This document shows positions 1-11,410 of a stretch of DNA of 64,000 nt, piece after piece. This DNA is from Carposina sasakii (taxonomy: Eukaryota; Arthropoda; Insecta; Lepidoptera; Carposinidae): positions 10,372,455-10,436,454 of the forward strand of contig CP053166.1 of the NCBI GenBank assembly GCA_014607495.2. Reading direction: 5' to 3'. The translations under genes were made by a program, and so were the position numbers. Every line of letters starts with the position of its first letter. Position 1 is the first letter of the stretch. Below the pieces are notes generated by a model that saw only the letters and a program-made list of their open reading frames with translations, did not search any database and had not been told where the DNA came from.

Positions 1-578
1 AGATGGAATATAGTGAAATAATATGCCTCTTCATGATAACTCGAAATAGTTTGTATCTGTCGTTTCGTAAAAAATTCAATACTAAAATACCAATAAAAAG
101 TGACTATTTTTTATTGTCTAACATTTTTTATTAACTTAATCTGCTGGAGACTTATACTGCAACATCCGTATACGTATAGAAACATCGGATACGTCAAATA
201 CAGCTACAATTTTTCCACAACACTCGTTTATATCTCAACACACCAGTTCTAGACGTATTTCGTTCGTCTCAATAATATGTGGTGCAAGTTACAAGATGAC
301 AGCAGATACTTTAAAAGATGAACAGAATAAATATCTATAGGTATACTCTACTCATAAGGCAGGACAGACATAAAACAATTTTAATTTTGTTTTATGAGTT
401 ATGAGTGTTGAGTATTATGTAATAGACACTACTACTAAGAAATTAAATCAATTTGTATTACCTATAGGCAGTCCAAATTCAAGCCTATATTGGTATAAAA
501 AGTAGTTAAAATAATATTATAATATAAAATAGTATACAGGTTGTAACGAAACTTCTAAGGAGTGTATTTAGCGAATGC
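1..578. other. No feature recognised
   Basis: AT-rich sequence with no frame, repeat match or palindrome that I can support. Confidence 0.5.
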
Positions 579-818
579 TTTTTTTTTATATTCACACACT
601 ACACAACACATTAACCTAGTCCCACATTAAGATCCCTAAGGTCTTGTGTCGTGGGTACTAAGCAACGGTATATAAATACATAGATAAGTATAGAAACATA
701 CATGACTCTGAAACAAACATTGATATTCATAATATCAATGTTTGCACCTACCGGGATTCGAACCCAGGACCTATGGCGGCGCAGGCAGGGTCACTACCTA
801 CTAGACCAGTCGGCCGTC
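579..818 (-). mobile_element. S1 tRNA-derived SINE
   Basis: On the minus strand: a head with an A-box-like ctggtctagtaggtag, a B box gggttcgaatcccgg (near 752-766), then a body ending ggactaggttaatgtgttgt and an A-rich tail. The body contains a short perfect hairpin (aacattgatatt ... aatatcaatgtt) at 716-743. The same family recurs at 9736 and 18031. Confidence 0.9.
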
Positions 819-868
819 ATGAACATAATTCACTATAGAGAACATTATTCTTTAAATATGATACTCTA

Positions 869-950
869 ATCACATGTTTATTTTTCCGACTAGTATGGAT
901 AATTCCTAAACAACTCAGGAATGTTCAGTCTCGAAAAATTAACATGTGAT
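869..950. mobile_element. M2-related central palindrome
   Basis: Outer arms atcacatgtttatttttc and gaaaaattaacatgtgat are near-complementary and match the centre of M2. Outer M2 arms are absent. Confidence 0.6.
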
Positions 951-1295
951 ATGTGGGAATAGGTTTTCAATAATGGGCTATTTTCTTTCTTTATACGGTA
1001 AAGTAGTTAAACTAATACAATAATTATAACGGCGAATGCAATAAGTGTGATGCCATAGTCTCTTAGATACATGGCACGGAAAAATTATGTTTCTAATATC
1101 TATGATTCTGCAACTTAGGCCAAATATCGAACGTACTTCACTATCAGTAGCACGCAGCCCCTGCCGGTCAATTTGTTGTATCGTGTACAGTATTATATCA
1201 GCTATATATTGGGTATTGATACCACTACTATATTACGTTTTGGAATAGAGTATTTGAAGCCTTGTATTGCAATGCTGATGATAATATACATTATA

Positions 1296-1658
1296 CAGGA
1301 TGTTTTTTCGTTTCCACCCTTAACGAAGGGTACGTACTCTATAGATCAAATAAAGTATGTTTATGCCAAAAAAATTCTGAAAAACGATGTAATTAAAAAA
1401 AATTGTTTACTTGATCGGGTGAAATTTACAGTATCCAGTGTTTATGCTAGTTTTTTCATACACAGATATTAATTATTTCTCGTGAAACGCGCGACTATAT
1501 GCATTAATGCAGAGAAACGCAGTCTATTTACTCAACTTTGGACCCTAATATCTTAGGAACCAGACACTTCCCAGGTATGCTTCCACAGAGAAAAATTATC
1601 GTGATGATGAGGAGATTCCGTAGTTTTCGGGAACGTTGACGACCAAAAATCACCTTTG
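1296..1658 (+). mobile_element. M1 MITE
   Basis: Starts ta-CAGGATGTTTTTTCG and contains all M1 landmarks: taacgaagggtacgtactct, ttgatcgggtgaaatttaca, aacgcagtctatttactcaa, ttcgggaacgttgacgacca. The right end is degenerate (cacctttgtta). Confidence 0.88.
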
Positions 1659-1689
1659 TTATGCTAAATATTAATTGGTGTACGTGCAT

Positions 1690-1880
1690 GTAACACATAC
1701 GGCTGTTTTCCCAAAAACGGGATTAGTCGGAATGGCAGAATCACAAAAGAGATACTACAGCCTTGTTTAATATAGCGGGGCTAACTGTAAATGATCACTG
1801 ATAAATTGCTTGCTAAGAGATGAGCCCACCACTGTTTGTGGGTACAAATGCAATGATTTAGCGACTGCTAATGAATCCAA
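1690..1880 (+). repeat. R4 interspersed repeat
   Basis: Shows cacatacggctgttttccca, tcacaaaagagatactacag and gatcactgataaattgcttg, the R4 order. No protein or tRNA similarity is visible in this family; class unknown. Confidence 0.75.
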
Positions 1881-1892
1881 TGGAAAATGTAT

Positions 1893-2115
1893 ACAATATA
1901 CATACATATAATCACGCCTTTATCCCTTACGGGGTAGGCAGAGCACCAAGGGCCGATAGAACCACATGGTGCCACTCCTGACCAATATTGAGGGTATAGT
2001 TGAGATGTACAAGTTCGGTTAGTAGTGACAAGTGGTCAGCCCATTTCTTACAAAACACCAAGACTCTCTTGTCCCTCTACTGACTTGTATAGTATGCCCC
2101 GGGAGAGTATACAAG
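1893..2115 (-). repeat. R5 repeat with ATAC-type tail
   Basis: Reverse R5: tataatcacgcctttatccc, accaagggccgatagaacca, gagatgtacaagttcggtta, ctctactgacttgtatagta. On the minus strand it ends ggcgtgattat plus an ATGT run, a SINE/LINE-like 3' tail. Confidence 0.78.
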
Positions 2116-3084
2116 CTCTGTAAAAATGCGATTGAGGCGGTTGTTTTTGTAAGATTTCTTAAATTACAAATTGAATTACAATAGAATAAGGTAGGTAATA
2201 GAATAGCATAATAATCGTGACCCCTAGGCCATACAAATTAGTCGGCAATTTAATATTCCTCGTCCGGACTATAACTTTGTCAAAACCAACTAATTGGCCA
2301 ACAGTTGGCGAAGTTCGGCCAAATCGATTCGTCATTCCGAGATGTCGGCCGATTTAATTAATTTCTAAATTATAGGTCGCACAAAGGGTTGAGCGTCGTT
2401 TGTTTTTGCTGAAATATCGTATTTCTTTTGGGCAGCGAGTTACAGATTGTGATGATTCAAAGTAAATTGCGTTTTATTTTTAATGGTTTCTTGGCGGGGT
2501 AGGCATTTCTTTGGGGTGGATATTCGTTTTGAAACATGACGCAACTCTTTTTTCCGTCGTAACCACTGGCTTTTAAAATATGAAATTAGTTTTTTGATTT
2601 AGTAAATAATTCAGAAATTTTTAAAATGTCCGAAAAACTGGATTCTTTCATCAGTCATTTCAAATTGTAAATATTATCACATTTTTCTGGTTACCTCTGT
2701 AAGTCCTTGCAGTGGCGGGAATGAGCTATTGGCCAATACTACGAGTAATACGTATCGCCATTTTCAAATAGTGTTTTTTTGGTCAACGTACCTAACTAAC
2801 AACATGGTGATTTTCAGATCGAATCTACCATTAACTAAGTTACTTCCTCTACTAAAGGTAGCATCAAAGGTAGCAAAAAACCCCTGTGAATACCATAGTA
2901 AATATACATATCCCGGATTCAGAATCGCTAACACCTCAAAGGTTTTTTCTTAAAGCCTTCGTTTCGCAAACAGAAATTAACGTCGACAACAGACGGGCTA
3001 GGTACATAAAGGAAGCGTAAATAGGAAGTGCTATTTAATTTGTTTAGTTATACACAGTGTTTATTATCCTTTGCTGATACGGGG
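2116..3084. other. No feature recognised
   Basis: Contains a short chance frame (2729-2953) and a gtcggc/gccgac-rich stretch at 2250-2350 (ttagtcggcaatttaata, aagttcggccaaatcg). Nothing identifiable. Confidence 0.5.
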
Positions 3085-3245
3085 TTTTAATAGAGTGCAG
3101 CAAAAACATCTTCTTAACGGCATATCGTGAAAGTCGACTAAGGAAATCAGGGGCGTTTTCATAGCCATGAGTCTCAGTAATAACTTGGTGAACGTGGCTG
3201 TAGGCTCTTCTTTAAAGTTCTGCAGTTCTGGCTACCCCATATTTT
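3085..3245 (-). repeat. R4 interspersed repeat
   Basis: Reverse R4: gcatatcgtgaaagtcgact, aacttggtgaacgtggctgt, tctgcagttctggctacccc. Confidence 0.78.
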
Positions 3246-3248
3246 ATT

Positions 3249-3334
3249 AATAAATTCTTCACCCGAGTGTGACTCAAACCCACGACCTCTTGCATTCCGT
3301 GCAGTGAGCTCTGCACTCGGGTGAAGAATTTATT
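3249..3334. repeat. Perfect 21-bp inverted repeat made of S3-like ends
   Basis: Arms 3249-3269 and 3314-3334 are perfect reverse complements and match the S3 end (ttcttcacccgagtg). The 44-bp loop contains actcaaacccacgacc, resembling the S3 T-arm. It may be a folded-back or head-to-head S3 remnant. Confidence 0.8.
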
Positions 3335-3389
3335 CACTGACACCACTGACTATATTGCTTTTACTGTGTTGAAAAATTATCTCAACAGT

Positions 3390-3497
3390 GAGGTAAGCAC
3401 GAACCTTTTCACGCGGCGTAACGCTGGAGATTCGCTAGCAAAATGAGAATTGACAGTTTGACGATAGCGTTACGGACTAGGTTCGTGCTTACCCCTC
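3390..3497 (-). mobile_element. M3 palindromic MITE
   Basis: About 108 bp bounded by gaggtaagcacgaacc and ggttcgtgcttacccctc. Internal landmarks are cgcggcgtaacgctggagat and gtcaaactgtcaa in inverted form. Confidence 0.88.
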
Positions 3498-3817
3498 AGT
3501 TTGTTTCCATTGATGATAATATATAGGGTTCATCATCAGCTTAATTTGCCTCCCGCCTCCCGCCAACCACAAAATATATTGATTATTATGACATCTCCTC
3601 ATTGTTTCTGCTCTATGACCGGCACAGATTCACACACGTAGGCTGAATGGAGATGAATTTCGTTGCCGTTTCTTTTTTTATTTCCAAATATATATCGCCA
3701 AAGCAGTATAGCATACGTTAAAGTATTGTAGTGTATGAAAAAAAAAATCCTACATATATTTTTATATTTCGTTAGTTATTCATATATTGAAAATATACTT
3801 TGAAAATATATAATTAA

Positions 3818-4954
3818 CTAGTGGCCCGCCCTCGCTTCGCTTCGGTACATATCAGTACATTAGCTACAACTTCATATGTCGGTACAGCGGTTTTCGTAAA
3901 AATTTGGAACTCCCGTTGGTTCCCTTCCCGTGGGAATTTCTGAAAATCCGTTCTTAGAGCTTCCTCGTAGTCCCTAATCCGATTTTAGCTTAGTAAAATA
4001 GCGGTTTTCGTAAATATTTGAAATTCCCGTAAGTCACCTTCCCGTGGGAATTTCGGGAAATCCGCTCCCTCGCAGTCCCTAATGAACGTACAGGTCTGGT
4101 TTCAAATTCATATGTATCGCGGTTGTCGTAAAAAAAATGAATTCCCGTTTGTCACCTTCCCGTGGGAATTTCGGGAAATCCGTTCTTAGTGCTCCCTCGC
4201 AGTCCCTAATGAACGTACAGGTCTGGTTTCAAATTCATATATATCGCGGTTGTCGTAAAAAAAATGAATTCCCGTTTGTCCCCTTCCCGTGGGAATTTCG
4301 GGAAATGCATTCCTAGTGCTTCCTCGGAGTCCCTAATGAACATATATGCCCAATTTCAGATTCATATGTGTAGCCGTTTTCGTAGAAAAAAATAAATTCC
4401 CGTTGGTCCCCTTCCCGTGGGAATTTCGGGAAATCCGTTCTCAGTGCTTCCTCGGGGTCCCAAATAAATATAAATGCCTAACTTTAGATTCATATGTGTA
4501 ACCGTTTTCGTAAAAAAATATTAATTCCCGTTGGTCCCCTTCCCGTGGGAATTTCGGGAAATCCGTTCTTAGTGCTTCCTCGCAGTCCCTAATGAACATA
4601 TATGCCTAATTTTAGCTTCATATTTATAGCGGTTTTCGTAAAAATTATTAATTCCCGTTTGTCCCCTTCCCGTGGGAATTTCGGGAAATCCGTTTTTAGT
4701 CCTCCCTTGCTGTCCCCAATGAACATATATGCCCGATTTCAGCTTCATATGTATAGCGGTTTTCGTAAAAAATATAGAATTCCCGTTGGTCGCCTTCCCG
4801 TGGGAATATCGGGAAATTCTTGTAGCCTATGTTCATCCAGGTCCAATAAGGATTCTAACGGTGAAAGAATTTTTTAAATCGGTCCAGAAGTTTTTGAGCC
4901 TATTCATTACAACCAAACAAACAAAGTTTTCCTCTTTATAATATTAGTGTAGAT
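3818..4954. mobile_element. R6-type element containing an eight-unit tandem array
   Basis: Left edge actagtggcccgccctcgct and right edge ctctttataatattagtgta are those of the common lepidopteran R6 repeat. Inside, the motif cccgtgggaat recurs at 3927, 4041, 4159, 4286, 4414, 4542, 4669 and 4797: spacings 114, 118, 127, 128, 128, 127, 128. Each unit contains gcggttttcgtaaaaa, the cccgtgggaat core, cgggaaatccgttcttag and cagtccctaatgaac. Short open frames across it (for example 4602-4877) are by-products of the period. Confidence 0.9.
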
Positions 4955-5145
4955 ATAGATATATTGAAAATATAGGTAATATATACAATTTCTTTATTGC
5001 AACAACGGCCTTGTACTCGTACTCCTAATGTCATGTTCTTTTGACTATTACTTTTATTATTTGATCAGTCCTCAACATGCACTTCGTGAATCTATCTACG
5101 TCAACGTAGATCTTTCTGGATTTTCATTCAGATAACAAATATACT

Positions 5146-5272
5146 CACCAACCCGCCTGCCCAGCGTGGTGACTATGGGCAAAACCCCCCTGTGGCATTA
5201 GCCTTGTGGCGTGCCCTGGGGGAGGCCTACGTCCAGCAGTGGACTGCAATAGGCTGAAGAAGAAGAAGAAGA
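5146..5272 (+). mobile_element. T1 SINE, 5'-truncated, (GAA)n tail
   Basis: Begins caccaacccgcctgcccagc, runs through the RTE-like tail (ggaggcctacgtccagcagt) and ends in five GAA units. It lacks the first half of the 19488 copy. The truncation point is nearly the same as in the 50737 copy. Confidence 0.88.
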
Positions 5273-6659
5273 ACAAATGTAAAAATATATGCTATTAAAA
5301 TAAATAACATCAAAATGCAATAAGCCTCGCATCCAGTAAATTAATGCGGCCAGCCTTTTAGACACGTTGACGGCGGTAGATGAATTGCTAGACACCTTCA
5401 TCTATAAATATTTTGCTTCTAGTTTTAAGATGCATTTGATTGCATCTTAAAAAAAAACAACAACAAAAAATACAATACAACAACAATGTGGCCCAAACCC
5501 AAGTAAGTTCAGCGCTGCCATACCATTCCTTCCAGTACATAATGCCGGCTAACATTAGTCAACGTCTCACGTTAATTGACTCTGCCATACATCATCCTGC
5601 GTGCACGGCATTAATGCCGGTTTACAATTCCTTTTGTTGCGCTCTCTACGCTTTCACTCGCATCGCTCTGAGGAACATGTAGGTATGTAATTGGCTGGAT
5701 TGCGCGGAGAAAAAATAAAAAAATACTGTACGATCAAAAACTAAACCATATTCTATTAATTATTACTATTGAACAAATGTACACAAAAACCTTGAATTTT
5801 GCCTCGTGCCTCGTATTTTCGAAAACTCTAGGGCAGCAATAGGAAAAAGTTTATTTGAAATTCTGACGTGATAATGGAACATAGGAATTTTACGACGGCA
5901 AAAGTTGTAAATAATAAAAAAAAAACAGTGATAGAATTACAAATACCCTACTATTAGGAGCCTTTAATACTGAAACAAAGTATATACTTGTAATAGGGAA
6001 TCTTTGAACAAATTCCAAGAGAAAGGTCTACGAAGCCTTAAGTAGTAAATAGTTTATCCATTTGTCACTATTAAAAAGGTCATTTACAGAAAAAGACTCC
6101 ACTGCGTAAAAATTTCGACCCAGTGTGACACGACGGACGAATCTAATAATACCTAGAGATGTAAAAGTAACGAAATAAAACGTACCCATATGTATTAGTT
6201 ACTTTGACCATTGGCACTCATTACTATCGTATCGTTACGTTACTCACTAGTTCTGATACCGCATTTGGTGTAGTATGTAATATGGTAATGAACGATACGT
6301 ACAATGGCCTCACTTATAGAGGATAATTGCGGAAAATGCCCGGTCAAACTAACTAACTAACTAATGGTAATGAACGAGTTGAATCGCCGTGGACTGTCGA
6401 CATAATCTACCAAATTTGCTATGGATTTACTTTTAAGAAAATCTTAACTATAAACTTAAAGAATAGTACAAAACAGTAAAAAAAACATTGACGAAATTAA
6501 AAAAAAAAAACGTTAAACAAACCTAAACATCGGTCTTTGAAATTAGGAATTTAAATTAACTGCATCACGCGCATGGGTAGAACATAGTACGATCAAAAAC
6601 AAATGTATCAATATACCACTTGCGATCCAAAACAGTGTATTATACGAAAATACCCATGA
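5273..6659. other. No gene recognised
   Basis: Mostly unique AT-rich DNA. 6160-6360 has cgtatcgttacgttactcac and a short direct repeat of aactaact (6346-6363). No coding frame stands out. Confidence 0.45.
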
Positions 6660-6755
6660 TACGAAATATGCGAGTAACGAGACGAATTCCTGGGTAACGT
6701 TTCGTTACTCAGTACTCAATGGAGTACTCGTTACTCAGTAACGAATACATACGGT
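6660..6755. repeat. GTAAC/GTTAC palindrome cluster
   Basis: Several overlapping palindromes: cgagtaacgagacg, gggtaacgtttcgttactca, tcgttactcagtaacga and agtactcaatggagtact. Similar cgttacgttactcac motifs sit at 6230-6250, hinting at a larger degenerate inverted structure from 6160 to 6755. Confidence 0.5.
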
Positions 6756-6893
6756 TTGTTAAAGGTTTAAAATACCTCTCAAGTGCAAATACGATAAACC
6801 GTTTAGGGTCTAGAGCGAGCCAAAGAAATATACATACATAAATACAGCACAAGACCTAGGAGAAGATGGAGGGACGATCTATACAGGGTGATT

Positions 6894-7253
6894 TTTGGTC
6901 GTCAACGTTCCCGAAAACTACGGAATCTCCTCATCATCACGATCAATTTTCTCCATGGAAGCATACCTGGGAAGTGTCTGGTTTCCAAAATATTAGGGTC
7001 CAAAGTTGAGTAAATAGACTGCGTTTTTCTGCATAAATGCACATAGACGCGCGTAGCAGGATTTTTTCACGAAAAATAATTAATATCTGTCTATAAAAAA
7101 ACTAACATAAACACTAGACACTATAAATTTCGCACGATCAAGGAATTTAAAAAATTAAAAAAAAAATCCCAGCATTTTTTTTGGCATAAACTTACTTTAT
7201 TTCATGTATAGAGTACGTACCCTTCGTTAAAGGTGGCCACAAAAAACATCCTG
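6894..7253 (-). mobile_element. M1 MITE
   Basis: Full copy in reverse orientation between TA dinucleotides, from CAGGGTGATTTTTGGTCG to the far end aaaaacatcctg. All landmarks present. Confidence 0.92.
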
Positions 7254-7261
7254 TATAAGTT

Positions 7262-7375
7262 TCTGCCAGATTGGGCCACTATAGCAGAAACAAGACAAGT
7301 GTGGGCTCAAATGGGGGACGCCTTTGCCCAGCAGTAAGACACGGTATAGTATAGGCTATTAAAAACAAAAAAAAA
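7262..7375 (+). mobile_element. LINE 3'-tail-like fragment
   Basis: Contains ggggacgcctttgcccagca followed by gtaagacacggtatagtata and ggctatt plus an A-rich stretch. This resembles another RTE 3' tail variant (family knowledge; weak match). It abuts the M1 copy ending at 7253. Confidence 0.5.
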
Positions 7376-7387
7376 ACAGCACACTCG

Positions 7388-7440
7388 AAAAACATAATCC
7401 TCCTTCTGGCGCAGTGGGGTAAAAAGAAAGAGGCTCTTTA
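7388..7440 (-). repeat. Short repeat shared with 14367-14430
   Basis: cataatcctccttctggcgc then agtggggtaaaaag recurs at 14367-14430. Looks like part of a LINE 3' region; not identified. Confidence 0.5.
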
Positions 7441-7580
7441 GTCGCACGTGCTCAATCCATTTTTATGAAATCCTTGTTACATTCTCCCCGTTTTATTTCT
7501 CCCCGTGACCTTCACTCAAAGTGGAGTGTTATATGATATCTGTAATGGAATGTATTAAGAGTTAAAGGGATACATTTAGT

Positions 7581-7690
7581 CGTCTTCAGCCCATTGCAGT
7601 CCACTGTTGGACGTAGGCGTCCCCCAGATTACGTCACACGGCTTGATCTCCCGTTTTTGCCATCCAGTCACTACCAGGCGCCCTCTTTAA
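7581..7690 (-). mobile_element. RTE-type LINE tail fragment
   Basis: Matches the tail and final coding bases of the 28199-28665 element: the read cattgcagtccactgttgga followed by the same gatctcccgtttttgcca and cagtcactacca stretches. Only the last 110 bp or so are kept. Confidence 0.75.
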
Positions 7691-7699
7691 GTCATATGC

Positions 7700-9456
7700 A
7701 ATATATTTAGTATTCAAGCATAAATCTTGTCAGTAAGCTGGCTGGTAATGTCTTGAGTTGGTTTTAAAATTTGATTTATTTTTAACCTGTGGATAGCGGG
7801 GACTTTGTCTGCGTGGTTTATAATCCATCGCTATGTTTTGCCATATCACCATTATCTTAACACAGTAATATGGGTATGGATTTTGATGTAAGTTGGCAGT
7901 TATATAGTCTATATCTAATTATAATAGATAGGCTAATAGTTAACACGTAATTACCCTGCTTTACCTTTTTAGGGGAACAGATTGTAAATTAGTTCGATCT
8001 ATCCTCCGGTCGCCATATAAATTAAAGAACAGATCAAACTTTTTCCAATCTTACCCACGTAATAGATCAAATTAATCCTTCACGATGACGAAGACGTGGG
8101 GATCTGCTATATTAAACGCATAAGGTAAGCTGATTTTGGGAACGGATGACATTACTCGTATTAACCCGTGTCCAACTGCGTTCAAAATTGTGCAAAATTA
8201 TTCAAAACAAGCTATTCTTTGACCAACAGCTTTAATTTATAAATGGACATTTAATTTTTGGAGTTTGTAAGGTTCTGTGTACATTGTTCTTACTCCGTGA
8301 ATTCAATAATGAAATCATGAAAGTGTACCACTTCAACATTCATTTTCATATTTAGGTAATTTTATTCCATAAATATTTCAAACATAGCAAATTTACTATA
8401 CAATGAAAACTGTACTTTGGATAATATAACATTCTGAAATTATTAAGTGTTATTAAGTATGATTACCTAAGGGTACACTATAAACTAACAAAGTACAATT
8501 AATTAACAGATACAATTAGAAGTTTAAGTTTAAGAGACTAGTATAAGAAGAGATTTATTATTTCAGTAAACTAGTAGCATCCTTTTTCTTATTATTATAT
8601 AGGTATAATATAAACACAAACATTGAACAAGAAAAAAACTTTGCATATACAGACAATACAAAGGCGAGCTTATTTACCTCTTACAGTTTTTCATCCCGCA
8701 AACAACAAACAACATTATACCATTTTCTAAGTCTTTAAAAAATATTACAAATATAAGATGTCACGGTTATAAATTGTTGAGGAAAAAATCGTTACGTTTT
8801 CTTCAGTATGAAAATGCCTTTACACCAGGATTGACTCATTTTACTTTCATAAGGCATAAAATGTCGTGCGCTTTAAAGAACTTTTAACGCCCGCACATAA
8901 ATTGTTTGGGCTCTCGCTTTGTAATTAAATACACACATTTGCATTGTATTGTACTTTGTTAATGTAATTTTGAGGCTTGACGTAGGAAAATAGGAAATAA
9001 TATTTGGTATAAATTAGGGGAAAAATGCTAATTTCTGAGCAAACCCCTTTTTTGTGTAGGTTTGTATAAATGTTTTGGTTTTCGTGTTGTTAAATGTAAA
9101 AATGTTTTACAATATGATCATAATTATACAAAGCCTGGTTTATGTAATTACTCGACTATTTTAATTTATTAAAAAAAAGAAAATCAAGAATTTTGAAGTA
9201 AAAAAAAACGTTGCAACATTTATGTTGGCAAATATAAAATTTTAAATATTAACTTACAGTTACTAATTATAATACTGCCTTTTAAAAAACCTTTAGTTTG
9301 CTATTTATACGTTTATGGTTGATTTTTTTTTGTGCACTCAAAACATTAATAAGTAATGAAAATGGAAGAATAATTATAGATTTAGGATCTACTCCGCCAT
9401 CCTGCATTTTTGGATAACCCATTTTAGTTATATAGCCATATAGTATATATTTGTAA
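7700..9456. other. No feature recognised
   Basis: The longest stretch without recognisable repeats. AT-rich, poly-A runs near 9168-9215, no frame above 60 codons. Possibly unique intergenic or intronic sequence. Confidence 0.5.
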
Positions 9457-9465
9457 TTATATAAT

Positions 9466-9675
9466 CATCATCAGCCTATTGCAGTCCACTGCTGGACGTA
9501 GGCCTTCCCCAGGGCACGCCACAAGACTGCCATGGGAGGGTATTTGCCCATAGTCACCACGCTGGGCAGGCGGGTTGGTGACCGCAGTTTGTATTTTGGA
9601 CTATTTTGTCAACACGATACCCACGGGCAGACATGGGGTGGTACGAATTCTACTTTGCCGGCACCACGCGGCGCT
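9466..9675 (-). mobile_element. T1 SINE with TSD
   Basis: Minus-oriented T1 from its (ATC)n tail (9466) to the gcaccacgcgg head. Matching 9-bp flanks ttatataat at 9457-9465 and 9676-9684 are the probable TSD. It lacks the internal stretch that reads cgggaggcgctgctgcccac in other copies. Confidence 0.88.
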
Positions 9676-9735
9676 TTATATAATAAAGTAACATAAATAA
9701 CAACCTTTATCGGCCGATTGCAAAGTAACATGTTT

Positions 9736-10611
9736 GACAGCCGATTGGTGTAGTGGGTAGTGACGTAGTAACCCTGCCTGCGACACCATAGGTCCTGGGT
9801 TCGAATCCCGGTAGGTTCTGATTGATGTTTGTTTCCGAGTCATGGATGTTTTATACTTATCCATGTTATAAAATTATGAATAAGGAAAATGGAAAAAAAT
9901 TCTTCACCCGAGTGGGAATCGAACCCACGACCACTGAAAACCGTGCCAGCCGCTATAACCACTAAGCCACCGGGTCAATTACTCGGATGACGAATTTTAC
10001 CATCTCTTTTCTAAATTACATATTAGCAACGTTATTCTTCATCTCGATAGCTATACACTAGCCAAATCTCGGCAAACAAAGCTGAATCCCTCAGCACAAT
10101 GTTTAAAGATGAAACGATCAACCATATCCTAACGGATTATATTAATGGAGAAGTGTTTTTATAAATTTATCTTAGTCAAGATATTATATATTACAAAATT
10201 ATTAATGAAGAAAATGGAAAAAATTCTTCACCCGAGTGGGAATCGGACCCACGACCACTGCAAACCGTGCCAGCCGCTATAACCACTAAGCCACCGGGTC
10301 AATTACTCGGATGACGAATTTTACCATCTCATAATTGGCAACGTTATTTTTCATCCCGATAGCTATACACTAGCCAAATCTCGGCAAACAAAGCTGAATC
10401 CCTCAGCACAATGTTTAAAGATGAAACGATCAACCATATCCTAACGGATTATATTAATGGAGAAGTGTTTTTATAAATTTATCTTAGTCAAGATATTATA
10501 TATTATAAAATTATTATCCATGTATTTATATACCGTTACTTAGTACCCACGATACAAGACCATAAGGATCTCAACGTGGGACTAAGTTAATTTGTTGTGA
10601 AGTGTGTGAAT
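9736..10611 (+). mobile_element. S1 tRNA-derived SINE, split by a nested S3 dimer
   Basis: First part 9736-9866 holds the tRNA-like head and intact B box ggttcgaatcccgg. Second part 10514-10611 holds the body end (tatataccgttacttagtac and ggactaagttaatttgttgt). Between them lies the S3 tandem pair, flanked by the 10-bp TSD ttatccatgt (9857-9866, 10514-10523). Confidence 0.88.
9867..10513 (-). mobile_element. S3 SINE-like tandem dimer with tRNA-like domains
   Basis: Two near-identical units, about 9867-10190 and 10191-10513 (spacing 324), both minus-oriented and inserted in an S1 SINE with a 10-bp TSD. Each unit has a tRNA-like stretch on the minus strand (9904-9976 and 10228-10300): A-box-like tggcttagtgg, T-arm gtgggttcgattcccac in unit 1, and acceptor-like ends acccg/cgggt that can pair. 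Unit 2 has one B-box change (ttcg to tccg). The 3' end reads gaagaattttttccattttc followed by an AT tail. Confidence 0.82.
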
Positions 10612-10619
10612 ACTTATTT

Positions 10620-11410
10620 ATTATCAGATTTATCATACAACCTATAGAATTTCTCACTTCCTATACCGTAGAAATAGATGCAGCTTAATACAACGTAGGT
10701 ACAATATAATTTGCACTGCAACCCATATTGCCAAACTCAGCGAACTAACTTATGCATAAGCATCAGGGTACGAGTAAGCTGCTTACAAAGTTACCCTGTG
10801 GGACCCAATGAGTCTGAGCTTGACTATCTTATTTCTTACTAATGCTGTAACGTAGCGATTGCTTTAATAAGTTGTAATTAGGTTCAACATTTTTGATTTA
10901 GTACGTACAATTTGAAATAAAAATCAAATATCGTAAATTAAGTACCTAGTCAATACTGGAACTAAATGCACTAGTCGAAATCTGCTTTATGCAATTAATA
11001 AACAAAAGAAGTAATGATAATAAAATATGATTGTGTACTCGGTGATGGTATCCGCCATGTGTATACCATACTTATTAAAGTTCTCATAAAAAGGGCCTGT
11101 ACATCTTGGCTATAACTTGATGCATGCCTCTCAAAGAACCGAGACTCTGCAGTCCCGTGAATATTAAGAGATACAAATAATTAACAAAATATGAAATATA
11201 ATAACAATTATTTCTCGATCGTATCGCAACCGACACGTTTGCTCCAACAGAAAGTCTTTATTTACGCGCGTTCGTAAAGTCACGTGATGAATTCCTACTC
11301 AGCTATAGGTGAGGGTGTTGCACAACGAACGTTAATACCAAACGATGTTACATTGTCTAGGCACCTAGGTTACTTTTATCTCTACATAAATTGTTCTGTA
11401 CCCTTTAACA
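10620..11410. other. No feature recognised
   Basis: Unique-looking AT-rich DNA. The segment at 10760-10800 (gcttacaaagttaccctgtg) has a weak match at 11751-11775 (gcagcttacaaagttatacc). Confidence 0.4.

Noticed and set aside
752..818. tRNA gene candidates at SINE heads (also 9737-9810, 18200-18268, 20219-20290)
   Set aside because: B boxes are good, but each continues into a SINE body and recurs in several copies, so they are SINE heads rather than functional tRNA genes.
3927..4808. CRISPR-like regular array
   Set aside because: Units of 127-128 bp are homologous throughout, with no short repeat plus unique spacer pattern, and the genome is eukaryotic. It is a tandem repeat within an R6 element.
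4602..4941. Repetitive protein frames with PSRGNFGK-like motifs
   Set aside because: They arise from reading the 127-bp array in different frames; no start context or conserved frame.
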